NCBI GenBank assembly: GCA_002110485.1
Contig: MOWL01000076.1
Coordinates: forward strand, 1-64,000
Length of the DNA stretch: 64,000 nt
Reading direction: 5' to 3'
DNA from: Emergomyces orientalis
Taxonomy: Eukaryota; Ascomycota; Eurotiomycetes; Onygenales; Ajellomycetaceae
A model generated the notes under the pieces. The model was given only the letters and a program-made list of their open reading frames with translations. It was not told the DNA's origin and made no database searches. Below, in pieces: positions 1-10,799 of the stretch. The number at the start of each line of letters is the position of its first letter. Position 1 is the first letter of the stretch. Both the position numbers and the translations under genes were made by a program.

Positions 1-769
1 AACAGCGGCCAGAACCAGGATCACTCCGAATTCTTATGGACAACAAGGTCCACCATTCGTCAGGCGATGAAGGGCGAGTGGGAGACGTCCTGGGAAAAAG
101 CTAAGCACGGTAGAGACCTTGCAAACTCGGGGTTCGGCCAGGGAAAGCGACACTCGACACACACTGGGACGCATAGAGCGATCAGCTCAGCAATCACACA
201 GATGCGTACAGGAAAGATTGGACTGCGAGCATACCTCCACGCCATCAACAAAGCCGACTAACAAATGTCAATGTGGTTGGGGACCACAAACGGTACGCCA
301 CATCCCTGGAATGCCGAAACTGGATGGACGAACGACACCGAATGTGGGCAGGCAAGCTTCCATGTGTGGACATCAAACGCATCCTCTGTAGCTCGTCAAT
401 GGCGGTACAAGCAGCAAAAATGATGATCAGGACGGGCCTCCTGGGTCAATTCCAGACAGTCCCATCCACAGTACTTCAATATAACTAGCATGCGAGTGTA
501 AAACCAGTAGACAGAAGTTGAGGAGGGTCAGGAAAGACCTAACAAGGCAGAGATACAGAACTTATAGGAAGACTATAGATAGAGGAAGCTCCAGTGGAAA
601 AGAAGCAGTTCTTGCAGGAATAGCCGGCCTAACAACTAGGCATTTCTAGCAAGAATAACTGAATTTCCAAGGAAAAGAGCAGAAACTCCTGTATATATAG
701 TTGTACGCTGCATAGCTGCCTGAGGGCGGCTGGGACAATCTATGAATAAATCAATCAATCAAAACGTGG
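1..769 (+). mobile_element. LINE 3' end, RNase H-bearing family, copy 1
   Basis: This is the 3' end of a non-LTR retrotransposon whose 5' part lies outside the window. It aligns along its length with positions 905-1670 (shared landmarks: the stretch around 61-90 matching 970-1000, and the AGTACT(T/C)CAATATAACTAGCAT block at 470-490 matching 1386-1407). It ends in a TCAA-type simple tail at 745-760, typical of this kind of element. No long open frame survives, so it is a dead copy. It probably encodes the end of ORF2, downstream of RNase H, including a C-terminal Cys/His segment. Confidence 0.75.
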
Positions 770-783
770 CTTGCAACAGAAGT
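770..783. repeat. Target-site duplication, left half
   Basis: cttgcaacagaagt matches cttgcaacaaaagt at 1671-1684 with one mismatch, and the two bracket the truncated LINE copy exactly. Confidence 0.75.
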
Positions 784-1633
784 GCCCAGGACAAAAACTG
801 TCAAGTTTCGATGGATCCCGGCACATGTCGGAGTGCCAGGTAACAAAGCTGCCGATCGTGCAGCCAAGGAAGCAGCCGGATATGACCCGAACATACGAAC
901 CACCGGGGAACCGCCACCAGAACCAGAATCGCTCCGAATGCTTATGGCAACAACGAAGTCCGCTATTCGTCAGGCAATGAAGGGCGAGTGGGAGACGTCC
1001 TGGGAAAAGGCGAAGCATGGTAGAGACCTCTTCAAACTCGGGGTTAGGCCGGGAAAAGCGATACTCGACACGCACGCTGGGACACATAGGGCGATCAGCT
1101 CAGCGATCACGCAGATGCGTACGGGCAAGATCGGCCTGCGCGCGTATCTCCACTCCATCAACAAGGCCGACCGACAAATGCCAATGTGGTTACGGACCAG
1201 ACCGTACAGCACGTCCTCCTGGAATGCCGAAACTGGGTGGACGAACGACAACAAATGTGGGCAGGTAAGCTCCCATGTGTGGACATCAAACGCATTCTCT
1301 GTAGCTCATCAATGGCGGTACAAGCAGCAGCAAAGATGATCTTGAGGACAGGACTCCTGGGTCAATTCCAGGCAGTCCCATCTACAGTACTCCAATATAA
1401 CTAGCATACGAGTGAAAATCCAGTAAACAGAAGCTGAGGAGGGCCAGGAAAGGCCTCACAAGTGCATAGACACGGAACTATCAGGAAGGCTATGGGTTGA
1501 GGGATATCTGAGCTCTAGTGGATAAGAAGCAATTCGGGCCACGAATAGCTTGGTCTTTGAAACAGGAGCGGGAACACCTGTATTTATAGTCGTACGCTGC
1601 ATAGCTGCCTGAGGGCGGCTGGGACAGTCTTTG

Positions 1634-1665
<32 letters not shown>

Positions 1666-1670
1666 ACTGT
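784..1670 (+). mobile_element. 5'-truncated LINE with RNase H, copy 2
   Basis: The copy starts inside the RNase H domain: frame 782-1339 opens with a conserved block (FRWIPAHVGVPGNKAAD) seen at the end of LINE RNase H domains. It continues to the C-terminal region of ORF2 with a frameshift near 1190, where the Cys/His segment moves to another frame. It ends in (TCAA)n at 1633-1662. It is flanked by a 14-bp near-perfect target-site duplication, cttgcaacagaagt at 770-783 and cttgcaacaaaagt at 1671-1684. This fits target-primed reverse transcription with 5' truncation. It sits directly behind copy 1. Confidence 0.85.
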
Positions 1671-1685
1671 CTTGCAACAAAAGTA

Positions 1686-2045
1686 GTGACTAGATGCCTT
1701 GTTATAGTAAAGTACTGTCCTTAAAATACATATTTTTTGTCGCCATTGAACCGATTTCTGTGGTCCTGTGGCGACCAATGACCCACGGTCAAAAGACCCC
1801 AGGTTTCCGCCATTTGGTCTCGCACGACGCTTGGTCTTTTTCTCTTGTTTTTGTTTGCTGTTTGACACAGATGCTACCATCTCTTCGTCGAGGTTCAACT
1901 CCCCGCCAAACACCATGAAGATGGTGTTGGTCCCGTCTTCGATCGCCGCGTCAAAGCACTGTAAAGGAGCGATCGGTTTCAGGTCCTTGTCATAGAAGGT
2001 TGCCTGTCGGTTCCGAGCATCCTTCTTAGCCATTCGCTCCACCAT
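1686..2045 (-). CDS. Hypothetical exon cut by LINE insertion
   Basis: This is an open minus-strand frame from an ATG at 2045; the frame stays open upstream to a TAG near 2080. It is GC-richer than its surroundings. The product starts MVERMAKKDARNRQ and has an acidic middle followed by a Lys/Arg-rich stretch (KQKQEKKTKRRARP). No family is recognised. The frame runs into the LINE target site at 1671-1684, so the gene, if real, has been interrupted or only its first part remains. It could also be chance coding in a GC-rich patch. Confidence 0.25.
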
Positions 2046-3285
2046 GGGCAGGTCAGAAGGCTCGGACGGGTTAATAGTTATCTATAAGTGTTGACCCAAT
2101 TCCCTTACGAGCCTTGAAAATGATCGTGACCATCCTAGCGCTGGTTGACACATCCTCAAGTAAGAATAGAGGGTGAAATGCAAGGTCATCATTCAAAAAT
2201 TTATAGAATTGTAGAGACGAAAACACATTCAAGATAATCAGACAATTGTCTGGAGAATTATGCTGTGCATTTGGAAAGACTTGGAAGTTTGCCACTAAGA
2301 GTAGACTCATCTCGGACAAAAGGCTCCTGGACTCCGTGCGGGACATTGATCAATTGAAGCAAATGTCTACAAAGCGACATCGCCATAGATATGATGATTC
2401 TTCCAACTCGGTTAACTCGTCAGAGTTGTGAAGTTAACAAGTACACGCTTATAGGAGGTTTCTATGGGTATGATGATTCTCCCAAGTTGCTATGCGACTC
2501 AGTGAGCTCGCCTTGAGATATTTCTAGACACATGAAGTTACTCGATTTGAGTGGAAGTTCTCAAGTCTTCATGTTTCACAAAGTTATTCTCTTGTAATGG
2601 ATGCTACCTCGAGCTTTCCCGAAGCAGGAGAGAGGAGCCCGCTGAGAGAATCTACGAGGTCCCCTACTTTTAACCTTGACTCTGTACTGGATGCCACTAT
2701 GCATAGAAAAGGTAAGCATCATACCTATACGTGGCTCTTTCTGGCCTAAATGTGCGGCAGAATGTACAAGTTAAACTTTGTCACAGGCCATTTTCGAATG
2801 ATGGGAAGATGGGCTATGTCAGGCTTGGGGAAACTTCTGGCTCATTCGAGAGGTCAGATGACAGCACGAACAGATCACAGGTCTTGTGACTGGTTTTGTC
2901 TTGAGACAATTTACACAAGACTATGACAGATCTAGAAGAGTTCTTCTGGATCATTCTTCATGATAGAGTTGAATCAGGACATGATCTTCAAGTCTCAATT
3001 CATATGCTTATCAACATAGATTGTATCCTATTCTGTGTCTGATTTCATATGAAAAATTGTGTCATGAGTTAAATAGTATAGCTCTTACACTACAACAAGA
3101 CTATATCACTCTTGAGAAACTCTTCTCATTAAGCTTACAGGCTTGAGTCCACTGACAACCCACTTTTTTCAAGTATAGTCCCAGCAATCCAATGTCGCCA
3201 GGCAATCAATTCAATGTAAAAAGATGGATACTTTCTCACAAGGAGATTCTAATAATTCTGTTATAGAAGCAGGTTTCTAAGCCAG
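2046..3285. other. No gene seen
   Basis: This stretch is AT-rich and degenerate, with only short frames and no recognisable domain. The abundance of TGA/TCA trimers and scarce CpG resemble the decayed transposon tracts elsewhere in the window. Confidence 0.5.
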
Positions 3286-3885
3286 ATGAAGATATGATAA
3301 TAAAAATGGAAAAAAGACAAAGATGCAGCTGAATTGCTGGGATGGAGGTTGGAGCCTAAGTTGCATGAATCCTTCTGGTTCCTTCCGGTTCCATCTGGTC
3401 AGAGTAAATGAATCACCAATCAACCGCCATCCAAGGACCGTCAAGGTTGCAAAACCGTATCAATACCGTTCTAAGAGACTCGTGCTTCCACTTAGGAACA
3501 TCAAGGATTCGTCAAAACGGTCCAAATAGTCTATAGCAAAAGGCTTTGAAGGGGCTTTAAAGCTTGTCAAGCTATTAGCCAGAGTGGAGATTGCCAGCAA
3601 TTGATTCAGTAGTCGTACCCTGCATATCCCGATGGAGGTTGGGGGACCAACCAGTCAACCACAGTACATTTCTGTATTTCGAACCACACGGCCCATCACA
3701 CAGCTCGACTTGCGGCCTTCATGCCCAGTAAGGGTGATGAGGCTCACAGCCCCGAGCGAGCGACGAATGTCGCGGACCCCTTCCAGAAGTTGAGAGTCGA
3801 AAAGCTGCTGAACGCACCACTGGGTCGACACGGTTGGAAGAGCCGGTCTCCCAATCACGGCAGGGTATATCACATGGTGTTTGGT
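3286..3885. repeat. Long direct repeat, left copy
   Basis: It aligns with 5575-6040 in the same orientation. Positions 3286-3616 match 5575-5944 closely (for example tgaagatatgataataaaaa, and cagtagtcgtaccct at the end). A second block, cccgagcgagcgacgaatgt..., is at 3753 and 5950. The left copy has extra sequence at about 3617-3752 and 3803-3838 that is absent on the right. The block at 3721-3885 reads open on plus (MPSKGDEAHSPERATNVADP...), but no family is recognised. The repeats enclose a broken gene and a minisatellite. Confidence 0.8.
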
Positions 3886-3979
3886 TAAACCAGACGATCA
3901 ACAATGCATGTGGCCTCTCCTGCACGCCGCCCCAACCATTCCGAGCATATGCAGGCGCTAAGCCAAATTCATGAAACAT

Positions 3980-4070
3980 AAAAGTTGAACGTGGGTCAAA
4001 AAATACTTGTGTTGAATTTGGAACCACGTTCAACTTTTGAACCATGGCATGTCTCAAAGCTTGACCCACG
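3980..4070. repeat. Overlapping inverted repeats
   Basis: aaaagttgaacgtgg at 3980-3994 is the exact reverse complement of ccacgttcaactttt at 4024-4038. cgtgggtcaa at 3990-3999 is the exact reverse complement of ttgacccacg at 4061-4070. The two stems share bases and so are mutually exclusive. Function is unknown; it could be a small inverted-repeat element. Confidence 0.65.
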
Positions 4071-4263
4071 CCGAAGGTTTTTCCGGCCGAAAATTTGAGT
4101 AACGTTCAACGTTCTTTGCACCACTGTACGCCCGCGGCGTCACTGACCTTTGGGATGTAGGTACGACTAATTCGTAGTCGATGATGATGCGGCGCTTACT
4201 GCGACTGCGCCACATCACATAGACTCTACATTTTATGAATCTTACACGGGTTGAAGGACCTCC

Positions 4264-4797
4264 TCAGAAGATGAATTCATCAGCAATAAGTGTGTAAGCT
4301 GGATTTAAGAGTTGTACAGTTTTGTCAGCATAATCTTCATGATGTATTTCATCTTTCCGTAGCCGCATATTGTTAGAGAACCTTCCAGATGCTTTTATGG
4401 CAGAGATAGCAAGAAAAGAACAAGCATTATGAATCCACAGTAAACTCAGAGAATTTCCTAGAGTGTAAAATTCTCATACCTTTTGAATGACCAGGATGAC
4501 CGCATTTAAGAGTAAAATGACCCATGTGACTAGGCTAGCGGCTGCGACAAAGCTAACCCTCAGCAAGCTGAAGAGAACTGGCAGCAAATTGATCCCGCCT
4601 CTGTTTCCCAGAAACTTATCAAGGAGTTCATCAGTGATTATGTGTAGGTTTCTACAAACAAGGTTGCAGGCGGCTTTATAGCATGTAATGATTCCAAATC
4701 GGCCTAAGACTTTTAGATCTTTTTGCAATATCTCTATTTGGCTTTCAGCAGATGGTAATGGTTCTTCTGTCTTTGTACGGGCCGTGCCTTTCCGCGG
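4264..4797 (-). pseudogene. Unrecognised gene fragment with one in-frame TGA
   Basis: A single minus-strand frame runs from 4797 (after a TAA) to a TGA at 4264-4266, broken only by a TGA at 4474-4476. Upstream of that stop the product is helical and hydrophobic (residues around FVAAASLVTWVILLLNAVIL), a probable membrane segment. Downstream it stays open for 69 codons and ends in a normal-looking acidic tail. The in-frame TGA could be a mutated Trp codon, as in the nearby transposons, or part of an intron (AAG|GTATGAG is a fair donor), but no acceptor keeps the frame. No ATG is visible in the open part. It lies between the two long direct repeats. Confidence 0.4.
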
Positions 4798-5040
4798 TTA
4801 TAATAACACTTACTAGAATGCCCGATCGCTTGTAACACTCGACAGAAGCAAGAGAAACTGCCTTTATGCCGGGAAACCATAATTTAGCAAGAAATCCTTT
4901 TGTCTGCTATTAAACCTACTTTAATAACCCTTAACAAACTAAAGTATTACAGTTAGTAGACGGATCAATCAAACTTCATAATAACCATCTTCCTCAAAAC
5001 TACTCTCGGGGGTAGATCTGTAGATCTCCCATTACCCGGG

Positions 5041-5557
5041 AGCTTAGAGAGACTGCTGGCTTAGGGAGACTGCTGGCTTAGGGAAGCTACTGGCTTGGGG
5101 AAGCTACTGGCTTGGGGAAACTGCTGGCTTGGGGAAACTGCTGGCTTGGGGAAACTGCTGGCTTGGGGAAGCTACTGGCTTAGGGAGACTGCTGGCTTAG
5201 GGAAGCTACTGGCTTGGGGAAGCTACTGGCTTAGGGAGACTGCTGGCTTAGGGAGACTGCTGGCTTAGGGAGACTGCTGGCTTGGGGAAACTGCTGGCTT
5301 GGGGAAACTGCTGGCTTGGGGAAGCTACTGGCTTAGGGAGACTGCTGGCTTAGGGAAGCTACTGGCTTGGGGAAGCTACTGGCTTAGGGAGACTGCTGGC
5401 TTAGGGAGACTGCTGGCTTGGGGAAACTGCTGGCTTAGGGAAGCTACTGGCTTAGGGAGACTGCTGGCTTAGGGAAGCTACTGGCTTGGGGAAGCTACTG
5501 GCTTAGGGAGACTGCTGGCTTAGGGAGACTGCTGGCTTGGGGAAGCTACTGGCTTAG
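5041..5557. repeat. 17-bp minisatellite, about 30 units
   Basis: This is an uninterrupted tandem array of a 17-bp unit with three main variants: actgctggcttagggag, agctactggcttgggga-like, and actgctggcttggggaa. The variants are not random: a block of about six units recurs near 5170, 5320 and 5440, giving a higher-order period. Seventeen is not a multiple of three, so the array is not coding. There are no spacers, so it is not a CRISPR array. Confidence 0.95.
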
Positions 5558-5574
5558 GTCAATCCTATGTAAAA

Positions 5575-6040
5575 TGAAGATATGATAATAAAAATGGAGA
5601 AAAGACAAAATGCAGCTGAATTGCTGGGATGAAGGCCGGAGCCTGGTTGCATGAGTTCTTCTGGTTCCTTCCGGTTCCTTCTACACAGTAGTCAGAATGA
5701 AAAAATCCACCAATCATCTCTGTCAAAGTCACGCCTTGGCGTCCGTCTGGTCCGGACCGTCAAGGTTGCAAAACCGTATCAATACCGTTCTAAGAGAACT
5801 CGTGCTTCCGCTTAGGAACATCAAGGATTCATCAAAACGGTCCAAATAGTTTATATCAAAAGGCATTGAAAGGGCTTTAAAACATGTCAAGCTATTAGCC
5901 AGAGTGGAGATTGCCAGCAATTGATTCAGTAGTCGTACCCTACAACAGGCCCGAGCGAGCGACGAATGTCGCGGACGCCTTCCAGAAGTTGAGAGTCGAA
6001 AAAGCCGGTCTCCCAATCACAGCAGGGTATATCACATGGT
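5575..6040. repeat. Long direct repeat, right copy
   Basis: Partner of 3286-3885, separated from it by about 1.7 kb. It lacks two internal stretches that the left copy has, so the copies differ by indels as well as substitutions. The termini do not have TG...CA ends. Confidence 0.8.
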
Positions 6041-6268
6041 CAATTAGAGTAGATCCTCTCTACACATTAAAATCTCCTCAAACAAAGATTCCATGAGGAC
6101 TTCTAAATAAACAACGAACATAGAAGGCCAAGCCAAAAAAGGGGCAGGCCAGACGGAGCGCCAAAGACCCCAGTGAGGCTTGGCTTGGCTTTGACTAAGC
6201 AATCAACATGCCTCCAATTCTTCTGCCTCTCTCCACCACCCATGATTTTTCGCCATAAAGATTTCTAC

Positions 6269-6855
6269 CTAGTAGCTCTTGATAACACCAGTGATAACCT
6301 GACGACATGTTCCGCAGGTTGCGCCAATGGGGGGAAGGCATTTTGGGCAATACCGATGCCCACACAGAAGGGTCCTCCACCCTGATGGAATGGTATAACA
6401 GATCTGACATTGACATTGATGCTTCAGCTCACGGATTTCAGTCTCAAGCTCGCCGACCAGCCCATCCTTTCTGGTCATTTCTGCACGAAGATGCTGCACT
6501 TCTTCCTCCAGCGCTTTTCTCTTCGCATGCTCCGCCTCAAAAATGTCATGAATTCCTTGGTTCGCGGTTTCCTATCTCAATATCAGCAAAGAAAGAGCCC
6601 CACCATGAGCCACATGAGGAAGAGTCTTACCAAAACCGTGTCCAAGTTGGGTATTTTACGTTTTTTCGGTGGCTGCCACAGTTCGGAGGGCGCTGAGTCA
6701 TCAAATAGACCCTCATACACTGAATAGCTGTAGTCTGTGCGGGGTCTCTTTCTTCGCAACTTTCGCGCTGGGGACTGGTGTTCATCCATCTCCGCATCTG
6801 AACTGATGATGATAGTGTTATGAAGCCCATCGCGAGGACTATCAGCTGACGCCAT
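6269..6855 (-). CDS. RING-finger protein (two exons, 175 aa)
   Basis: Exon 1 runs 6855-6631 and exon 2 runs 6571-6269. The 59-bp intron has donor GTAAGA, branch GCTGAT and acceptor TAG, and is phase 0. The N-terminal half is acidic then basic (KLRRKRPR near residue 35, PPKKRK near 64), which looks like a nuclear localisation signal. A short coiled-coil-like Glu/Lys-rich stretch (about 85-125) leads to a C-terminal RING: CQIC, then CGHRYCPKC, then CGTC, a C3HC4-type zinc-binding pattern. RING domains usually recruit E2 ubiquitin-conjugating enzymes, so an E3 ligase role is likely but the substrate is unknown. A TATA-like GTATATATAT lies 255 bp upstream. Fungal genomes carry many small nuclear RING proteins of this type. 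Confidence 0.82.
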
Positions 6856-7110
6856 GATTGAAAAATGGGTTTGCCTGGGAAATGCCGCTCACTAAGAACG
6901 GCTCGTGATGCAAGGAGGTGACTCCAGATGTGAGGCTGTAGAAAGAAGAATGATGAAGAGCACCAGTGGGGGAAAACAGGTTCTTTTATGTGCGCTCGGT
7001 CGCCTTTGGGTACACAAAGGCCTCTCGGCGGGTTTCAGTCTCGGCGCGTTGTAGGATGGGAAGTGGAAAAGGAATTGAAAGAAAGATGGATCCAAGGCGG
7101 GAGGAAACCC

Positions 7111-7120
7111 ATATATATAC
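7111..7120 (-). promoter_or_regulatory. TATA-like element upstream of the RING gene
   Basis: GTATATATAT on the minus strand, about 255 bp before the RING gene ATG and in an otherwise GC-rich stretch. The position is plausible for a fungal core promoter with a long 5' leader. Confidence 0.3.
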
Positions 7121-7299
7121 CCAGGGCCGGGGAAGCAGTCACGCGAGCTCAGGCTGTGCTGTCTCATCTGTTGGGAGCCAATAAGCCTCCCCGAACATGT
7201 GGAGGGGAATAGCGTCGCAGAGTTTTCACTGATAGTCAACACCCCGAGACCCTAGGAAGAAGCCCTAGAACCGGATGGGCCCGGAGTGAGATGGGGAGA

Positions 7300-7750
7300 A
7301 CAATCTTCGTAGTCAGTGAAGGCCGTTTGTCCTTCCACTCCGCAGGGAATTCTATGACCAACTCCTCGCAGCCTGGTATCAAATCGCTCCGCGGTTGCTT
7401 GTATACCTCCATGCAACAAGGTACTCCAGAATTGTATCCGGGAATTTGACCCAGCCACTTGAGGGACACTTTCCACAGCCGTATCTGCCTTGACAGGCAT
7501 ATCAAGGCAGTCACTGGAAAACCACTCGGATCCGATCCAGAGGGGGCGGTGGCATGCTCGTTGGTATTTCTCCGGCTCCCGCCGAGAGTTTGGCCCCCGT
7601 CATTCGACGAGATCTCCTCCAAAATCCTGTCGAAGGGGTGCTGTGGCGGACAGGATAGGGAAAAGGAAGCGTCGGTGGGGCTGGGTCTCTGTGCTGGACG
7701 ATTGGGTGGTGTGGAGATGGGAGGTTGATAGAATCGGACCTTGCCACAGT
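7300..7750. repeat. Less-mutated copy of a dispersed repeat
   Basis: It aligns collinearly with 25060-26110. Examples are gcagcctgg(t/a)atca at 7367 and 25102, atatcaaggcagt at 7500 and 25966, and tctcctc(c/t)aaaat(c/t)ctgt at 7613 and 26082. On minus there are two overlapping open frames, 7622-7236 and 7500-7252, and the same two segments are recognisable in the 25-26 kb copy. This hints at an old coding sequence with a frameshift. The family is not recognised. This copy is CpG-rich and the other is not. Confidence 0.7.
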
Positions 7751-8251
7751 CATGGTTGGTTTAGGGCGTTTCAGGCCCCCCCCCCGGGTCCCCTATGCAC
7801 GGCCCAGCCATCCTCGAGCAATGCCTTGGGCCCGTGGGTGAAGGATAAGGTGCTCATGGATGGGCTTTGGCGCTGTTGACGAGGGTAATGGGTTGGAACT
7901 TGGTGGGGGTGCATGTACTATAGCCAAGTTACGGGAAGCCCTGGCTGATCGTTCTCTTCATCTATATGTGCCTATTTCGGTTGTGTATGGAAGGAAACCG
8001 ACATCGTGAGCGGTTATGTATAGAAGCTTGTGTGGGCGTGCATTTTCTAGGGATAACTATATATATATTCGTCGGGCGCATATAATTTTGAGCAGTACGG
8101 CATGGTTCATTTAATTGGTATTTCTATGGGTATATGCTCTTGACACAGTGGAAGCAGAGATTGCAAACATACAGAGGGATAATGGGGTGATGGAACACAA
8201 CCACGGGGTCGTGGGGAGTATTTGTAGATGCAAGAGAGAGAGCCTAAGTGG
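7751..8251. other. Intergenic, no gene seen
   Basis: GC-rich stretch between the repeat and the 3' end of the DUF3435 gene. A nine-C run is at 7780. No coding frame or RNA gene is evident. Confidence 0.5.
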
Positions 8252-10799
8252 CTACGGGTCGTCTGGGCTAACTGTGCTGTGAACATGGTAGGCGTGGCTC
8301 TGAAGCTCCATCTTGCTCTCGAGGACCACATCGCAGCGTGGGCATCTGATTGTGTCTCCAGGCTTGATGCGCTGGAGGTGTTTTCGTCCGAGGTGCTTGG
8401 TCACCCCACCATGGGTAGAGAATTTATCCAGACAGATGAAGCAGTAGAGTGGCCGATGGTCCTTCATCACGGCCCCCACTGCGATCTCCCTCTGGCTGGG
8501 AGGCGGAGGAATGTGCACCTCCACCCTGACCCTCTGAAGCGCCAGGGCGGTAGGTCTCTTGTCACGCGGGAGTCGGCAAGTATCCCCCTCCTCGAAGAGG
8601 CAGTATGCCGCAACCGCGTCGATCCCCTCAGTGCGCCGAAGCATCTCGTCTCGCAGCGTCTCGCAGGGCAGGGTGAGAAGCGCCGATATCATTCGCTGCT
8701 GCAGGGGCGGGATATTTTCATTGGTGCTACGAGACTCACCGAATGTCTTTGAGACCTCAATCCCGGACAGCTGTCGCTTGATCTCGCGCAGGGGCTCCTC
8801 GAAGTCAAATTTTTCCTGTACATCACGTAGGAGTTTGTCTCTCGCCCGCTGGCGTGCGCCTGCCAGCTCACAGGTGATCTTCTTGTGGAGCTCGTACTTG
8901 ACTGTCCCCTTGTGCTTCTTGAGGGGTCGCCCAAGGCGTCTGCTGAGCAGATCGCGTTTCCGGATGAGCTCCTGGATGTGGGGCTGCTGGTTGACCGACC
9001 TCGACTGGGCCGTGGTCAGTTCCTGCGGCCGGTGCGGATTGACAGAGCGGAGCATCCGGCACGCGGCGCGCATGATATGTTCCTGCGGGTCCAGACCCTG
9101 GACGATGGCGCGAACGTCCTTGTCCACCGTCCTGTGGAGATAGTATTTGAGGAACGTACGGGGGTCTGAGTGCTGGAAGATCAGACTGCGAACAGCTTCG
9201 CTGACGTGCCCTGTACAATAGAAGATGATGAGTGACCAGAGATCGGAAGCCAAAGTCTTCTCCCCGATCGGGACTTACCGCTGTTATCTAACGCCTTGCC
9301 GGCACCATACCGCAGACTGTACGGTCGGACGATGTCGCGGAACGCAGATATCTCCCCGATCCGCCTGATCCAGGGTTTGATGGTGCCGTACGTCAGCGCG
9401 TCAGTGGCGGATATCTTGATCGCTTTCAGTGTCCGCTCAGACTTCCGGAACACTGGGACATCGTTCAGGGCTGGGTTAAGGTGGAGCTCGAGTTGGTAGG
9501 TATCTTCCGGTATCTTCAGGTCGACGAGTTGTCGTGCCGAAGTGAGAACCCTCTCGCCGTCGAGAGGGGCGAATGCGTGATCGGCGAACAGCAGCCCAAG
9601 AAGGGTGACGTGGGGGCTGAGAACCAGAGACGGGTCGAAGATGATCTCCGGGACTATAAATGTGGTCCTAGATTCACAGGTGGGTGGTCAGTCACAGTTC
9701 GCCAGTACGGGTCGGAGCGGACGCGTCCACCTACTCCTCCTTCTCTCCAAGGAATGTTTTGGCGAATTCAACGGTAAACTCGATCAGGATGTTATTGGGC
9801 CCGCCGTCGGGGTCCTTCAGGAGGGTGATCTTGATGTGCCGGTAGCACAGATTCAGCAACGCCTGCGGTCGATTGGCCGAGAACCCGGCCAGCTGGAAGA
9901 ACAGGCAGAGCAGGATCCGTTGCCGGCCGTGACCGAACTTCTTCTTGGTGGTGGTGATGGTCGTCTCGACGACCTTGACGAGGTCGTCCAGATATACAAC
10001 CGACTTCTTCCGGCGCCCCTTCTTGAGATGGTAGAGCCGCGCCAGTTTTGGGATCACCTTGAACGCAAGCAGGCCCCGGGTCAGTACCGTGAAACGATTC
10101 AGCCACCGGACAGGAGTCCAGGTGCTGAGGGGAACACGGGAAGGAGAAGTTGTATACATTTTTAATCACCCTCAGTGATATCTCCCGGTTGATCTTCTCC
10201 TGCATCTCCCTCTCGTAGACCAGACGGAAGATCTTCCAGTACGTCTCTAGGGAGCTCTGGTATTTGAGCCCCTGGCGTCGTCTCCCACCCTTGCCGCGAC
10301 GTTGATTCAGCACCCAGCTGAAGAAAGTGTATAACTTCTTTACGTCCATCCGCTGATACGTCTCCTTGGGGTCCAGTTTGACGCAGGCGCAGAATCTGTG
10401 TAGCATGTGAGAAACTAGAAAGATATTGCGGCCAGGACGGGGCGAGAGGAGTTCAGACACTCACTTGAACCATTCCTGCTCGATGCGGTCGAGCAGCTTC
10501 AGAGAGTTAGGCGCGTATTCATCGTATTGGAGTAAGGATCCGTCCGGGTCGGTCATCATATCCATATAGTACTCTGGAAGGTGCTCGTCGGCCGCCAGCA
10601 GACCAGCCAGATCGCTGGCGTCATTCTTGCCGTCTTCCCCGTAATCAGCTGGGTCCGTCAGGTCGGTCTCTCCGCTGGAATCGGAGGCCGTGCCATCGCT
10701 ATCATCATCGTCAGCATCACCATCGTCCACGTCCACGTCCATCGTGTCTTCCCCGCTGTCGCTGTCGACGGGTGATAGTACGCGGCGTCGACGAGCCAT
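8252..10799 (-). CDS. DUF3435 tyrosine recombinase with C2H2 fingers (five exons, 747 aa)
   Basis: Exons are 10799-10465, 10395-10158, 10057-9735, 9667-9279 and 9210-8252. All junctions keep frame (phases 2, 0, 2, 1), and introns are 67-100 bp with GT donors and AG acceptors. The ATG at 10799 is followed by an Arg-rich start and a long Asp/Ser-rich acidic tail. Residues about 105-455 match the DUF3435 (FluG-domain) recombinase fold: Arg254 in ANRPQAL, Tyr415-Arg418 in PYSLRYGAG, His442 in HSDPRTF and the candidate nucleophile Tyr451/Tyr452 in TFLKYY. Two C2H2 fingers lie at about 685-706 and 718-739. In this family such proteins cut and rejoin DNA at short targets, and Starship captains belong to it. 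The frame is intact, so it may be active. Exon calls are inferred from frame and family similarity. Confidence 0.88.

Noticed and set aside
5041..5557. CRISPR array
   Set aside because: The 17-bp units are directly adjacent without spacers and the host is a fungus.
3286..6040. LTR retrotransposon formed by the two long direct repeats
   Set aside because: The repeats lack TG...CA ends, differ by large indels, and enclose no gag or pol, primer site or polypurine tract.
8305..8330. 17-base match (catcttgctctcgagga) between the DUF3435 gene and 63869-63885 as a sign of a second recombinase or element end
   Set aside because: No further similarity extends from it, and one such match is not unlikely by chance in 64 kb.
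8252..10799. Crypton transposase
   Set aside because: Cryptons also use a tyrosine recombinase, but this gene fits the DUF3435 layout with C-terminal C2H2 fingers and lacks the typical short Crypton architecture. The relationship is not excluded but not supported.
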